From positions 180,575,235-180,639,234 of the forward strand of contig OW799233.1 in assembly GCA_941918925.1 (NCBI GenBank): a stretch of 64,000 bases of DNA, read 5' to 3'. Source of the stretch: Phyto melanocephala (taxonomy: Eukaryota > Arthropoda > Insecta > Diptera > Rhinophoridae). A model generated the notes under the pieces. That model had not been told where the DNA came from. It saw only the letters and a list, made by a program, of their open reading frames with translations, and did not search any database. The translations under genes were made by a program, and so were the position numbers. Within the stretch, counting starts at the first letter, position 1. Every line of letters begins with the position of its first letter. Below, in pieces: positions 12,089 through 21,224 of the stretch.

Positions 12089-12892
12089 CTAGAAAAGCCC
12101 GGCGCGCGTTGCTACGCCCCTTAATGAATATAAATGCATTCTGAATTTAAATTAAATATCAAGTGGGCGTGGCACTGCCCACTTTTCTAATCACGAAACT
12201 GTATAGTCATTACCAAAATCGGTCCAGAGCAAGTACTCCAAAATTATAATTTTTTATGGGCGTGGCCCCGCTTACCATTTTAATCACGAAACTATATACT
12301 CATGAGAGTTCAATATGTGTGAAAAGTTTCAGAAAAATCGGTCAAGTGCAAGGAGCTTAATATTATAACTTTTTTATGGGCGTGGCACTTCCCACTTTTC
12401 TAATCACGAAATTATAAAGTCACAACAGCTTAATATGTGTGCAAAGTTTCAGAATAATCGGTGAAGTTCAAGTACCTCAAAATTATAACTTTTTTTATGG
12501 GCGTGGCCCTGCCCACTTTTTTAATCACGAAATTATAAAGTCACAACAGCTTAATATGTGTGCAAAGTTTCAGAAAAATCGGTCCAGTGCAAGTACCTCA
12601 AAATTAAAACTTTTTTAGGGGCGTGGCCCCGCCCACTTTTCTTATCACGAAATTATTTAGTCATGACAGCTCGATATGTGTGCAAAGTTTCAGAAAAATC
12701 GGTCAAATGCAAGTAGCTAAAACTGATAACTAGTTTTTTATGGGCGTGGCCCCGCCCACTTTTTTCCCCCCATAAACACTCCCTCGTATGTGTAGAACAA
12801 CTTACCAAAGTTTGAGCCCGATCGGTTTTACAGTTTCGGAGTCTATAGCTAACACACACACACACACAGAGTTTCACTTTTATATATATAGA
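12089..12892 (-). mobile_element. Non-autonomous Helitron, copy 1
   Basis: Read on the minus strand, the element starts TCTATATATATAAAAGTG and ends with a GC-rich segment (GGGGCGTAGCAACGCGCGCC, with a GCGT-AGCA-ACGC stem) followed by CTAG. It lies between an A and a T. A 5' TC, a 3' hairpin, CTRR and insertion between A and T are the Helitron hallmarks. The interior is a minisatellite of about six 120-123 bp units, each with a GGGCGTGGC...GCCCACTTTT core. There is no ORF for Rep/helicase, so it depends on another element. It sits inside the hAT at 11883-13416 and is therefore younger. Confidence 0.88.
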
Positions 12893-13015
12893 TATATTTA
12901 CACAAAAAAAGTGTCAACAATTACTCAAATGTGGTAAGAGGGTTAACAAGTTCAATTATATAATTTTCTTCACATACCAATTCTTTTTGGTATTTTTCAG
13001 ATAAACCAATTCTTA

Positions 13016-13270
13016 TCAAAACATCGTCCGATATATTATGTTATAGCAACATACGTTATTTAGTTTTATTAAACTAAATAAACGCTCCACTTCAGCGTAT
13101 GAAAATGGTAAAACCAAAAGAGACAGCACAAAATCCGATAATTCCTTAAAAGGATTTTCATTAATTGAATTTCTAAATTGGTTTACTTGAATCCAGAACT
13201 CCGTAGTATCCATATTGGTTTGCCAGATTTGTTCAGTTATGTAGCTCCACTGATTTTGGATTTTTTCCAT
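13016..13270 (-). pseudogene. hAT transposase dimerisation-domain remnant
   Basis: The 84-residue reading frame holds the C-terminal dimerisation region of hAT transposases. A conserved F-W is followed by N-P-F-K-E-L-S-D-F, then V-L-P-F-S-Y-A-E-V-E-R-L-F-S, the family's P-x-S-x-A-x-x-E-R-x-F-S motif. Full hAT transposases are around 600 residues. The RNase-H-like catalytic core and zinc finger are absent, and only about 145 bp separate this frame from the element's terminus, so the deletion is internal. It is inactive as an enzyme. Confidence 0.8.
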
Positions 13271-13298
13271 TTCAGTTATACTTTACGGATTTTTATTT

Positions 13299-13344
13299 AA
13301 AAGTGCTAAGTGCTAGTTTAGCTAAACTAGCACTTAGCACTTTT
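13299..13344. repeat. 46-bp perfect palindrome in the hAT subterminus
   Basis: Two 23-bp arms, beginning AAAAGTGCTAAGTGCTAG, meet with no spacer at 13321/13322. Each arm holds two copies of the AGTGCTA motif found near both ends of the enclosing hAT. Confidence 0.95.
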
Positions 13345-13451
13345 TTTAAAATCTTTTGTGCTAACTTAAGAAAAAATGCTAAATCTAGCATAAAAAGTGC
13401 TAAAATGGCAAGCCTGCTTACATTATTTTACACTCGCTTAAGGCTATAATA

Positions 13452-13738
13452 CACGGCATGTTTTTTACATCTGACTTTTAAAATTTGTGAGACATATGTA
13501 AATCTACATGTCTGTCAAAATTATACTTTTACGATGACTACTTTGCAGCAGCAGAGATTTCTGCCAACGGCTGATGTCACATGTTTTGACAGAAGAAAAT
13601 AGAGCGCACTCTAATTAAAATTTTGTCAGATGTCTTAACACATGTGTTTTTACTGAAGTAATGTTTTAAAGGTAACACACGACATGTTTGTATTAGCAGT
13701 GGAGAATTTAACAAGTCAGATGTAAAAAACATGCCGTG
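13452..13738. mobile_element. MITE with 28-bp perfect inverted repeats
   Basis: Positions 13450-13477 and 13713-13740 are a perfect 28-bp inverted pair, starting TACACGGCATGTTTTTTACA. Taking CAC...GTG as the termini, the flanks are AATA and TATA, a 4-bp site with one mismatch. The 287-bp interior is non-coding and repeats ACATGT/GTCAG-type motifs. The perfect arms suggest recent activity. CAC termini with a TATA-like 4-bp site recur at 32635-33329. Confidence 0.85.
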
Positions 13739-13980
13739 TATAAGCTCCTTTACAAATAGGGACTCGTATAAGAACTTATAACCCTCACTTACAAATAGGG
13801 ACTTAAATAAATAATTATAGCAATAAATAAGTACTTGATTTTAATAACCTAAATAACCCATTACAAATATAGGCTTAAAGAAGTCGCTCAATTCTTTTAA
13901 AGACGAAAATTCGGTTTGATTATTCTGCAATACGTTAATTTGAAATTTTGAAAAATAGTGAAAATCTATAAGTCATCAGT

Positions 13981-14032
13981 TTGCTTATAACCTGCTTTGC
14001 TTATAAACTGCTTTGCTTATGAACTGCTTTGC
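13981..14032. repeat. 16-bp tandem repeat
   Basis: Three to four copies of a unit close to TTTGCTTATAAACTGC, differing by one or two bases. Confidence 0.85.
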
Positions 14033-15638
14033 CAATTACTTATACTCTAAGTGATTTAAACTAAATGAGAATTATAAAAACTTATGTATTTGAATGACTT
14101 CTAACAAATTTCGCAATTAGAAATTCTATTGTGTGTGTATCTAAGCAAATGTCAAAAAATAAGTATTTTTTATATTTTTAACCTTCTATAATTATTATTT
14201 ATTAATTCTATTAAGTACTTTTAATTATTAATTAACCAGAGAACTTCCGAATTTAACACACCATAGACTTAACGAGGTTCTTAAACTTATACTGCGAAAT
14301 ACTCATTAAAAAGAAATTGAAATCTTTGACAACTTAATTAATAACTTTTCAACCACTATATAGAAAAATAATTTTAATAAATATTTTGCATATCAAAATC
14401 TATCATTTAAATGTCATGCCGACATATGGGTGCATGTCTGTTAGTCTGTAGGTTGAAAATAAATCTCAAAACTTAAATGGAAAATTGATATTAATTTATT
14501 ACAATTTTGTGTTTCTTTTAAATGCGGGGGTTGTCAAGAATGTTTTTTTTTTTTTTTTTTTGTTTAAAATGTGAAATAAGTTAAATACACTTATAAATAG
14601 CATTCTAATCTGCTCATAATTGGCATTTATATTTGCTTGTTTGTGAGCTGCTGCTTTGTTTTCCTTTTCTTTTTTGTTATATTTTGATAAACATTTAAAG
14701 TTGTTGTCATCATAAATTGTATTTGACGAGGAAACTGAAATAGGGGAGTCATTTTAAAGCAATCATTCTGCACTGTGAATTAAAGGAATTAAATGATGTT
14801 TGTCATTGTAGGACCAAAAAATTTAACCAAATAAGGGGATTTGTATTTTGTACAAATAAACAAACAGCGGTTGTTAATAAATACTCAACGACAATGACAT
14901 GGGCAGGCACACAAGATCAAAAACAAAAATAAAAAATAATATAAAATCTTCAAATCAAACAACAAAATTGGCTGATAAACATCTTCTTTATAATGAGCAC
15001 TTTTGAATGTTTTTGTAAATATTAACGCTTTTAAGATACTTAAGGGTGGCTGGAGAGATTTTAAAATTATAATGATGATGACGATTTTCTTTTTAATTTG
15101 ATTTTGTTTTTGTTAATCAAACATAAGTGGTTTATTGGCATTACAAAACCGAGAACAAAAAAAAATATTCAGCAAAAACGAAACATATGCGCCAACTACC
15201 TTTAATTAACCACAACAGGACATCTGCAGTCCTTTTGTTGTTCTTCGAGGGTTTGCTAAAAATGTTTAAAACAAAAAATGCGGGTAAAATTAAAATACTA
15301 CAATAAAATAATTTGGAAAAACTCTTGAAATATGTATGTCTTATATCACAATTGTTATTAATTTGACCATCTATTAAAAAGGTATCCTTTTTTTTTTTGA
15401 TGTTTTATAGTCAAAACAATTAATTTTAATTTCAAACAATAAGAAACCAACATTTTTAATTTCTTTTACTAAGCCGAGACTATTTTTCATTTAGTTTTAC
15501 TTTGATTTTTTGCCTACTTAGTTTGGGAAAATTTTTAGAAAAATAAGATCAAATGTGTCTGGCAATTAGTTTAGCCTCACTTGAAGTCATTTAGAAAACA
15601 ATTGAAATCTAGTTAACCTTAAAATTTCCAATACAAAT

Positions 15639-15773
15639 ATGGCGAGAAAGTGTAAAATTATTGCCACAAAACAATTGCAGTCATCATCAACAGATACTTG
15701 TAAACAACTACAACATCAAAATGGACAGAACAGTCAGCCTCAGCCTCGAAATTATGCGCCTCGAAGTCTATAA
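15639..15773 (+). CDS. Small polar ORF, 44 residues, unproven
   Basis: ATG in the context AAATATGG opens a 44-codon frame rich in Gln, Ser, Asn and basic residues (starts MARKCKIIATKQ, ends PRNYAPRSL). Unlike most ORFs here it is not a translation of homopolymer or TE sequence, and its base composition is higher in GC than its surroundings. No homologue is recognised and no splice partner is evident. It could be a chance ORF, a short peptide gene or a first coding exon. Confidence 0.15.
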   Translation: MARKCKIIATKQLQSSSTDTCKQLQHQNGQNSQPQPRNYAPRSL

Positions 15774-17269
15774 CAAAAGTATCGCATTGTTTTCTTTCTT
15801 AAGATTTTTTTGAGTTGCAATTTTCTAAAAAAAAAAACACCCACTGTTTCAACTTCTTGAACTAACAACGACAACAGTTTTAGCGCGAGTATAAACACAC
15901 CAGGCAGACAAAGAGCATAGAAGAGGGTTTATTTAAAAACAAGAAATTCGTACAGGAAACAATTGTTTCCATTTAAGAGCCATACGTCATAGCCATTGTT
16001 GCAACACATAGCAGAAGACATCGAAAGGCAGATTACTTTTGTTTTAACAAGCCAAACACTAAATTCTATTGTTTTGCTCATTATTGTAACTCGAGCAGTT
16101 GTTGCTGACGCCCATCCAAAGATAAAATTCACACATTTCAATAAAGGCCAACTTACTATTTTATTGAACTTATTGCATACGTGTTTTCGATAAACCTGCA
16201 TGTTTCCAAAAAAAAACAACAAAAAAAAAGAAAAGATGAAAATTTATCACAAATATGTAACGAAATTTTAAGCAGTTTTATAAATTCCTTAAAAAGAAAC
16301 AAATTTCAAATATTGTTTTGCTTTCAAAAATATGTTTCACTTCCTAGGAATCCCCTATAATGATTAGCTGAAGCAATTATCGCATTAAACCGCAACTACT
16401 TATTCGTTATTATTTATCAACACTATAATTATCGATTTTAGAATCATTAACATGTTGATGATAAAAAGAGTGATAGTTAGAAAACAAAATTTAGAATAAC
16501 AGCAACAAATAATTAATTTCGTTCTCGCTCACCTATGGCAGCATATAAAAATAAAATAATCATGTAATTATCGAACAAGTTGTGAGATAAATAGATAATA
16601 AACTCCTCCCTAAAAAGTGGTGAAGAGGATTCTGTGTGTAATAACAAAAATTAATTCATTTAAAATTCAAAATTATATTTATAGATTCTTCTTCTAGCTA
16701 TGAAAGTCTGTGAAAAATATTTTCACGTTCATACTATTGAGCCGAATTATATAAAATTGAATTATGCGGATCATATTGGTGCGACGAAGTTCGGTTTCAA
16801 GAATGATCTAAATTGAAAAAGTGAAAAACATTTATAAAACTTTTAAATTTAAATTTAAAAATATTCATGAAAAATATTATTTGTTTACAAACCTTAATAT
16901 TTTCCAGCGGAATCCCTTCATAATTTTATTTATTTTTATTATTATTATTTTTTTTTTTTTTTTTCAATATTACAAAAACGTTCAGAGCTTTTAAATAATA
17001 AAAAAAAGTGCAATATATATATCGATGGCCTAACAGAAAAAGGCGTATTTTGATTTTCCATTATATGTTATGTGCCTATAAATTCATTGCTGTTAGCCAT
17101 GGCTTGCAATATTTTTTCAGGGGTGAAGGTCGATAAGCATACTATCAAGAAAAGTTAAAAATTCTATTTCGAAATGAATCGAGATATGTCTTTTTTATTA
17201 GGCCGTTAATATGTAGATATGTATCAATTCGTGTTTATTTATCATTTTTTTATTCACTTGTTATAAACT

Positions 17270-18297
17270 TCAGCTTTCCAGCTCAATAGATAACACTGGA
17301 AACAGCATGTCTGTTGCATGAGATTTTTTACATGAATCTGAATAGCTTTTTCCACGCTGATTTCAAAAATATATGTAGCAGCTCTTGTTTTGGAGTTATG
17401 AAGTGACAGGATTTTTCATTGAAAATGCACATAGTTAAAGTTTAAAAAATTTATTAAATATATTTATTCTAAATTAAAATTTCCTTTTTTGGATTTTCTG
17501 GATTGAGATGTTTTATGAGTACTATTTTAAACAATAATCAGCCATCACATATTCATTCCAGTGCCCCTGATACCTCTCCTCCATAGTGCAAATATCCTCG
17601 TGAAAGCGCTCTCCTTGTTTCTCGCTTAGGTCACCGAGATTTTCAGGAAAATAGTCTACATGGCTGTGAAGGTAGTAAAGCTTAATACTTATGTTGCATC
17701 CAAGCCGCTGGAAGTGTATCAGCAACTGTTCAACTCGCTGAATGTAGCCGTCACATTTCCTATTGCCCAAAAAATTCCTCACTTCCCAAACAAACTATTC
17801 CCATGCATATTTTACGACAGCTGTCATATGGTTAATGAAAATTTTATCATCTATCAACTTCCTTCGCTACCACTGTTGTCGCTTTCGGTTTGTCCGCTGC
17901 ACTAGTCTGAATTTTGCGAAGATGTACATCGGTGCTGTGGTGTTGATGTTGATATTACTCAAGACTGGTCTTATGTCAGATTTAAAGTTTGGATACATCC
18001 ACTTAGAGCAATTTTTATGGTTTATTCCTATGATTTTCGTTACACAGAAATAACAGTCGTCATGATGGTTGGATGGTTCACGCCAAATCATAGGAGCTTT
18101 ATACTTAAAAATGGGTCTTTTTTTGTTTGCCCACAGCCGCAAAGATTCAACACATGTTTTGACGGCAATGGAAGACAAAAGTAGGCCTTTTTCACAAAGT
18201 CCGACACATTTAAACGAAATTTTTGGAACATATATTCTCCACAAATAACACAAAAACAATCAGGATTATTTAAACACGTCCTTCCTGAGGAAGACAT
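17270..18297 (-). pseudogene. Remnant of a repetitive uncharacterised arthropod/cnidarian gene family
   Basis: Two minus-strand pieces belong to one gene. The 5' piece (about 18297-17867, two overlapping frames) has C-x-x-C before a F-V-K-K segment, then P-M-I-W-R-E-P-S-N-H-H-D-D-C-Y-F-C and a Y-P-N-F-x-S-x-I-R-P-V stretch. The 3' piece (17782-17522) has N-F-L-G-N, L-G-C-N-I-S-I-K, L-H-S-H, F-P-E-N-L-G, S-E-K-Q-G-E-R-F-H-E-D and M-A-D-Y-C. I recognise these as the two ends of a protein of several hundred residues that recurs in many copies in insect, aphid and hydra genomes, probably of transposon origin. The central part is deleted and frames shift. Downstream, 17270-17460 also looks like family 3' sequence. 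Only the family resemblance is firm; I cannot name a function. Confidence 0.65.
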
Positions 18298-18689
18298 ATT
18301 GAAATTTTTAAAGGAACTAGTTAAGTTACATCGCTATTGATATAAACTATCGACTACTCATGTAAATTTAAGACGTTACTTGTATCTCACTAACTAGAGC
18401 TGCTACAAACAGTATACTGTTGCTAAACAACAGTATAAAAACTTTATGCAACAAAAAAAGTGTTATTTTGTTTTTCTGTGTTAATAATAACGTTCTCTAT
18501 TCTCTGATTTATTTCAAATGTCAAACTTTATACATAAAAAAATTAACAAAAAACATACCCTGAACTGCGATTACTGCGATTTATTTTTCAAAAAATAATA
18601 GAATTTTTTTAGAGACGGTTTTCTTGAAATTAAAACAAAAACCAGTAAAAATGTTTTTAATATCAATTTACGTTATTAGTTAGATCAAT
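18298..18689. other. AT-rich sequence, nothing recognised
   Basis: No ORF, repeat pair or signal identified. Confidence 0.5.
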
Positions 18690-19075
18690 TTTGGACATAT
18701 GACCACCGCGTCAAAATCTAACATAACATAGCCCAAAGGTCCAATTTTCAAACACCCTTCACAATAAATCGGGATACATTTCGGCATTAACGCTTCGAAT
18801 ATTCCCAGTGCTTAAACATTTTTGGTTTATCTGCATAAACCTAAGAATTTACCGACAAAACCATCCAATAGTTGACATGTCCATTTCTTGTAATTATTTG
18901 TTAGCCAAATATCGCAATCCAATCCTTTTAAAACCACAAATATCTGTCATACAACTGTCTTTCGATTGAAAAGTAGAAAATTTCGTCGTGTTCATATCTC
19001 TGTACCACTCACGTTCTAAACATCGTTATTTGTGGTTCAAAGAGTTTCTTGGGGTGCAGTAAACGTACTCGCATT
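18690..19075 (-). pseudogene. Very degraded mariner transposase fragment
   Basis: On the minus strand, a Y-A-D-K-P-K segment with downstream V-F-x-x-L/W-like residues is readable near 18840-18690. This is the C-terminal signature shared by the other mariners. Upstream (18850-19075) only isolated matches remain, with many stops. The MITE copy at 19080 abuts this fragment. Confidence 0.5.
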
Positions 19076-19079
19076 TATA

Positions 19080-19602
19080 CTATGTTCACACAGGCGCCTT
19101 AATTGTAAATTTATAATATTATCGCAATAAAAGGCCTTATTGAGCTCAATTTACCATTCTAAAAATTATTTTTAAATTGAGCAATACATACTTAATTGTT
19201 TCGCTTATTGTCTAAAACTCGAAATACAACTCTAGAGAAGTATGTTCAGTGAGAAGAAAATTCTATAGGTGGCATTTCTAATGTCAAACAAATAAATATA
19301 CAAAAAATAAAAATTAAGAAAATGGAAAATGTTTGATGAAAATTAAAAAAAAATGTTTAAATAAATTCAAATACATATGTGCATACATATAAGTATATAA
19401 ATGTATAAATATAATTGTAAATATATTTAATCAACAGGAAAAACACTAAAGAGAAGGCACTATTTGATTTGGTATAAATACATCGTATTTTACAGCTATC
19501 AAATGCTAATGGAGTAAGATAAATTGAGTATGTCTGAACACTTATTTTAATTGCTCAATCAACACTAAATTGAAACAATTAAAAATATTGGTCTGAACAG
19601 GG
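19080..19602. mobile_element. MITE, copy B
   Basis: This is a second copy of the 7688-8167 repeat, 523 bp long, with an extra internal stretch near 19500. Its ends are CTATGTTCACAC and ...CTGAACAGGG. The flanks are TATA (19076-19079) and TATT (19603-19606). The two copies agree over nearly all aligned positions by eye, including the shared run from GGCCTTATTGAGCTCAATT to GAAAACACTAAAGAGAAGGC-like sequence. Confidence 0.8.
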
Positions 19603-19624
19603 TATTAGTCGGAATATGATAAAC

Positions 19625-19860
19625 TGGATAATGGCGTTAGTTACAGGACACGAAAACTTAAATTATCATCTGAAAAAAACAGCAGGCCATATAGTATGCG
19701 AATGTCCAGCATTGACTAGCGAAATAGTAGGGATCGCAGGCTGATAGAAATTAAGTGTGAATGCTATGTGAGACTTTAGCCTAAAGGAGTTGCTGGCAAA
19801 TACAAACTACTATGTGATGAGATTGTCGGCAATCTCGATATAAAATCGATATGCTAGTAA
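19625..19860 (+). pseudogene. LINE 3' remnant with RNase-H-tail signature
   Basis: A 37-codon frame (19631-19744) reads M-A-L-V-T-G-H-x-N-L-N, then H-I-V-C-E-C-P-A-L. This is the zinc-knuckle-like tail after the RNase H domain in R1/I/LOA-type non-LTR retrotransposons. Its downstream sequence (TTAAGTGTGAATG, then GCCTAAAGGAG and GATTGTCGGC) matches the minus-strand copy at 27300-28020. Reverse transcriptase, endonuclease and most of RNase H are absent. Confidence 0.65.
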
Positions 19861-20857
19861 AATATTATCGTATATTTATTCTTTCAATGAAAGTGGGCTT
19901 TAAAGTAGGTGTGTAAATATAGTTTCTGCTAACAAATACAATATAGTCTTTTATTGCTTTAATACTTTGTCCATAGAAAAACTATATGAATTTAAGATAA
20001 AGCGTTATATAGGAGGTAGGCGTTAAAGTGGGCGTGTCACCGTTATTTTCTGGCACAACAATGACATTGACTACAAAGACATATGTACGAAATTTCATCA
20101 TCATTCCTCTAAATTTGTCGGTTTTATGAGCTTTAAAATTTAATTAACAGTTGAATACGTGAAAAGTGATCATGTCGATGTTGTTTCTGTTAATGAACAC
20201 AACTCAGATATTTCAATATATAGTCCTTTATTCTTCCAAAATCTTTATTAATAGAAAAATTATATGAATTTGAAATAAAGCGTTAATGCGTTAATGCGTT
20301 AATGCGTTAATGGTCACAATTACATATTATTCGATTTTGGAAAGATATCTTTTTTTATCAACTTTTGGTAAATCCAGTAATCTGTGAACACAAAATTTAA
20401 TACGAAGAAAAATAAATAAACAAACTTTATTTAAATGGGAGTTTAAGTTGTAATACTCTCTCTCTCTCTGTTTTATTTTGTATACCATTCACATAGAGCA
20501 CTCTCTACAAAAACAATTTGTGTCAACACGAATTACTTTGTTTATTGTTTGTTTTGTTACATGTGATTTGCTTATGTGTTAGCAGCAACTTTAGACGCTT
20601 ATAACTCCAAAAATGCGAACCCGAATTTAACTGGATCTAGATTGTGCAAATTCCTTTTAAATAGTAATTTTTTTTTAAATTAAAAGCGGTTGTATAATGT
20701 GAGCGTAAGTTGTGTTACAAAAAGTCGACGTGCATATTATTAAAAATGAATCCCTTTTTCCCTTGGTCACGGCATCACGGGTGAATGGCTGGACCGATTT
20801 CACTAATTATTTTTTTGTTGTATTTGTTATTATAAAGAGAAGGTTCTTATGTCAGTT
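19861..20857. other. AT-rich sequence with old repeat fragments
   Basis: Segments such as GTGTTAGCAGCAACTTTA (about 20577) recur near 7011, and TAATGTGAGCGTAA (about 20695) recurs near 8416, so degenerate dispersed repeats are present. No coding sequence recognised. CT-rich run at about 20455-20469. Confidence 0.45.
20281..20312. repeat. 8-bp tandem repeat
   Basis: Four perfect copies of CGTTAATG. Confidence 0.95.
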
Positions 20858-21224
20858 TCGTGATTATAAAAGTCGGCAGTGCCACGCCCATAAAAAATTA
20901 GTTATCATTTTTAGCTACTTGCACTAGATCGATTTTTCTGAAACTTTGCACACATATTGAGCTGTCATGACTACATAACTTCGTGGTTATAAAAGTGGGC
21001 AGTGCCATGCCCATAAAAAATTAGTTATCATTTTTAGCTACTTGCACTAGATCGATTTTTCTGAAACTTTGCACACATATTGAGCTGTCATGACTACATA
21101 ACTTCGTGGTTATAAAAGTATATAGAAACAAGTTATAAAGTTTAGCTTCTTGCACTTGATATTCAAATTCAGAATTCATTTTTATGCATTAAGGGGCGTA
21201 GCAACGCGCGCCGGGCTTGGCTAG
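20858..21224 (+). mobile_element. Helitron copy 2, 5'-truncated
   Basis: The 3' end is intact: GGGGCGTAGCAACGCGCGCC, then CTAG (21221-21224) followed by T. The TC/TATATA 5' end is missing. Two full minisatellite units (from 20881 and 21004, period 123 bp) are almost identical to each other and differ more from units in other copies, which points to local homogenisation by unequal exchange or slippage. Confidence 0.85.

Larger units (their letters stand above)
11883..13416 (-). mobile_element. hAT element, internally deleted, containing a Helitron
   Basis: The termini CAGTGTTGCCAT (left) and ATGGCAAGCCTG (right, inverted CAGGCTTGCCAT) are hAT-type inverted repeats. Several AAGTGCTAA motifs lie just inside both ends (about 11925-11980 and 13299-13405), as expected of subterminal transposase-binding repeats. 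A remnant of the transposase C-terminus is at 13016-13270. An 804-bp Helitron occupies the middle, so the hAT itself is about 730 bp. The 8-bp flanks (CTTATTAC and CTTACATT) match only in their first half, so a target duplication is not established. Confidence 0.75.
13739..17269. other. AT-rich sequence, no convincing gene
   Basis: A short tandem repeat at 13981-14032 and one small polar ORF at 15639-15773 are listed separately. Overlapping ORFs on opposite strands at 15929-16222 show no family signature. Long poly-T runs occur at about 14544-14561 and 16950-16963. Confidence 0.45.

Noticed and set aside
11875..13424. 8-bp target duplication for the hAT
   Set aside because: CTTATTAC and CTTACATT agree only over the first four bases.
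15929..16222. Opposed ORFs of 97 and 65 codons
   Set aside because: They overlap on opposite strands and neither shows family signatures or conservation clues.
17660..18053. Plus-strand ORFs over the 17.5-18.3 kb region
   Set aside because: Shadows of the minus-strand gene remnant, which has the recognisable motifs.
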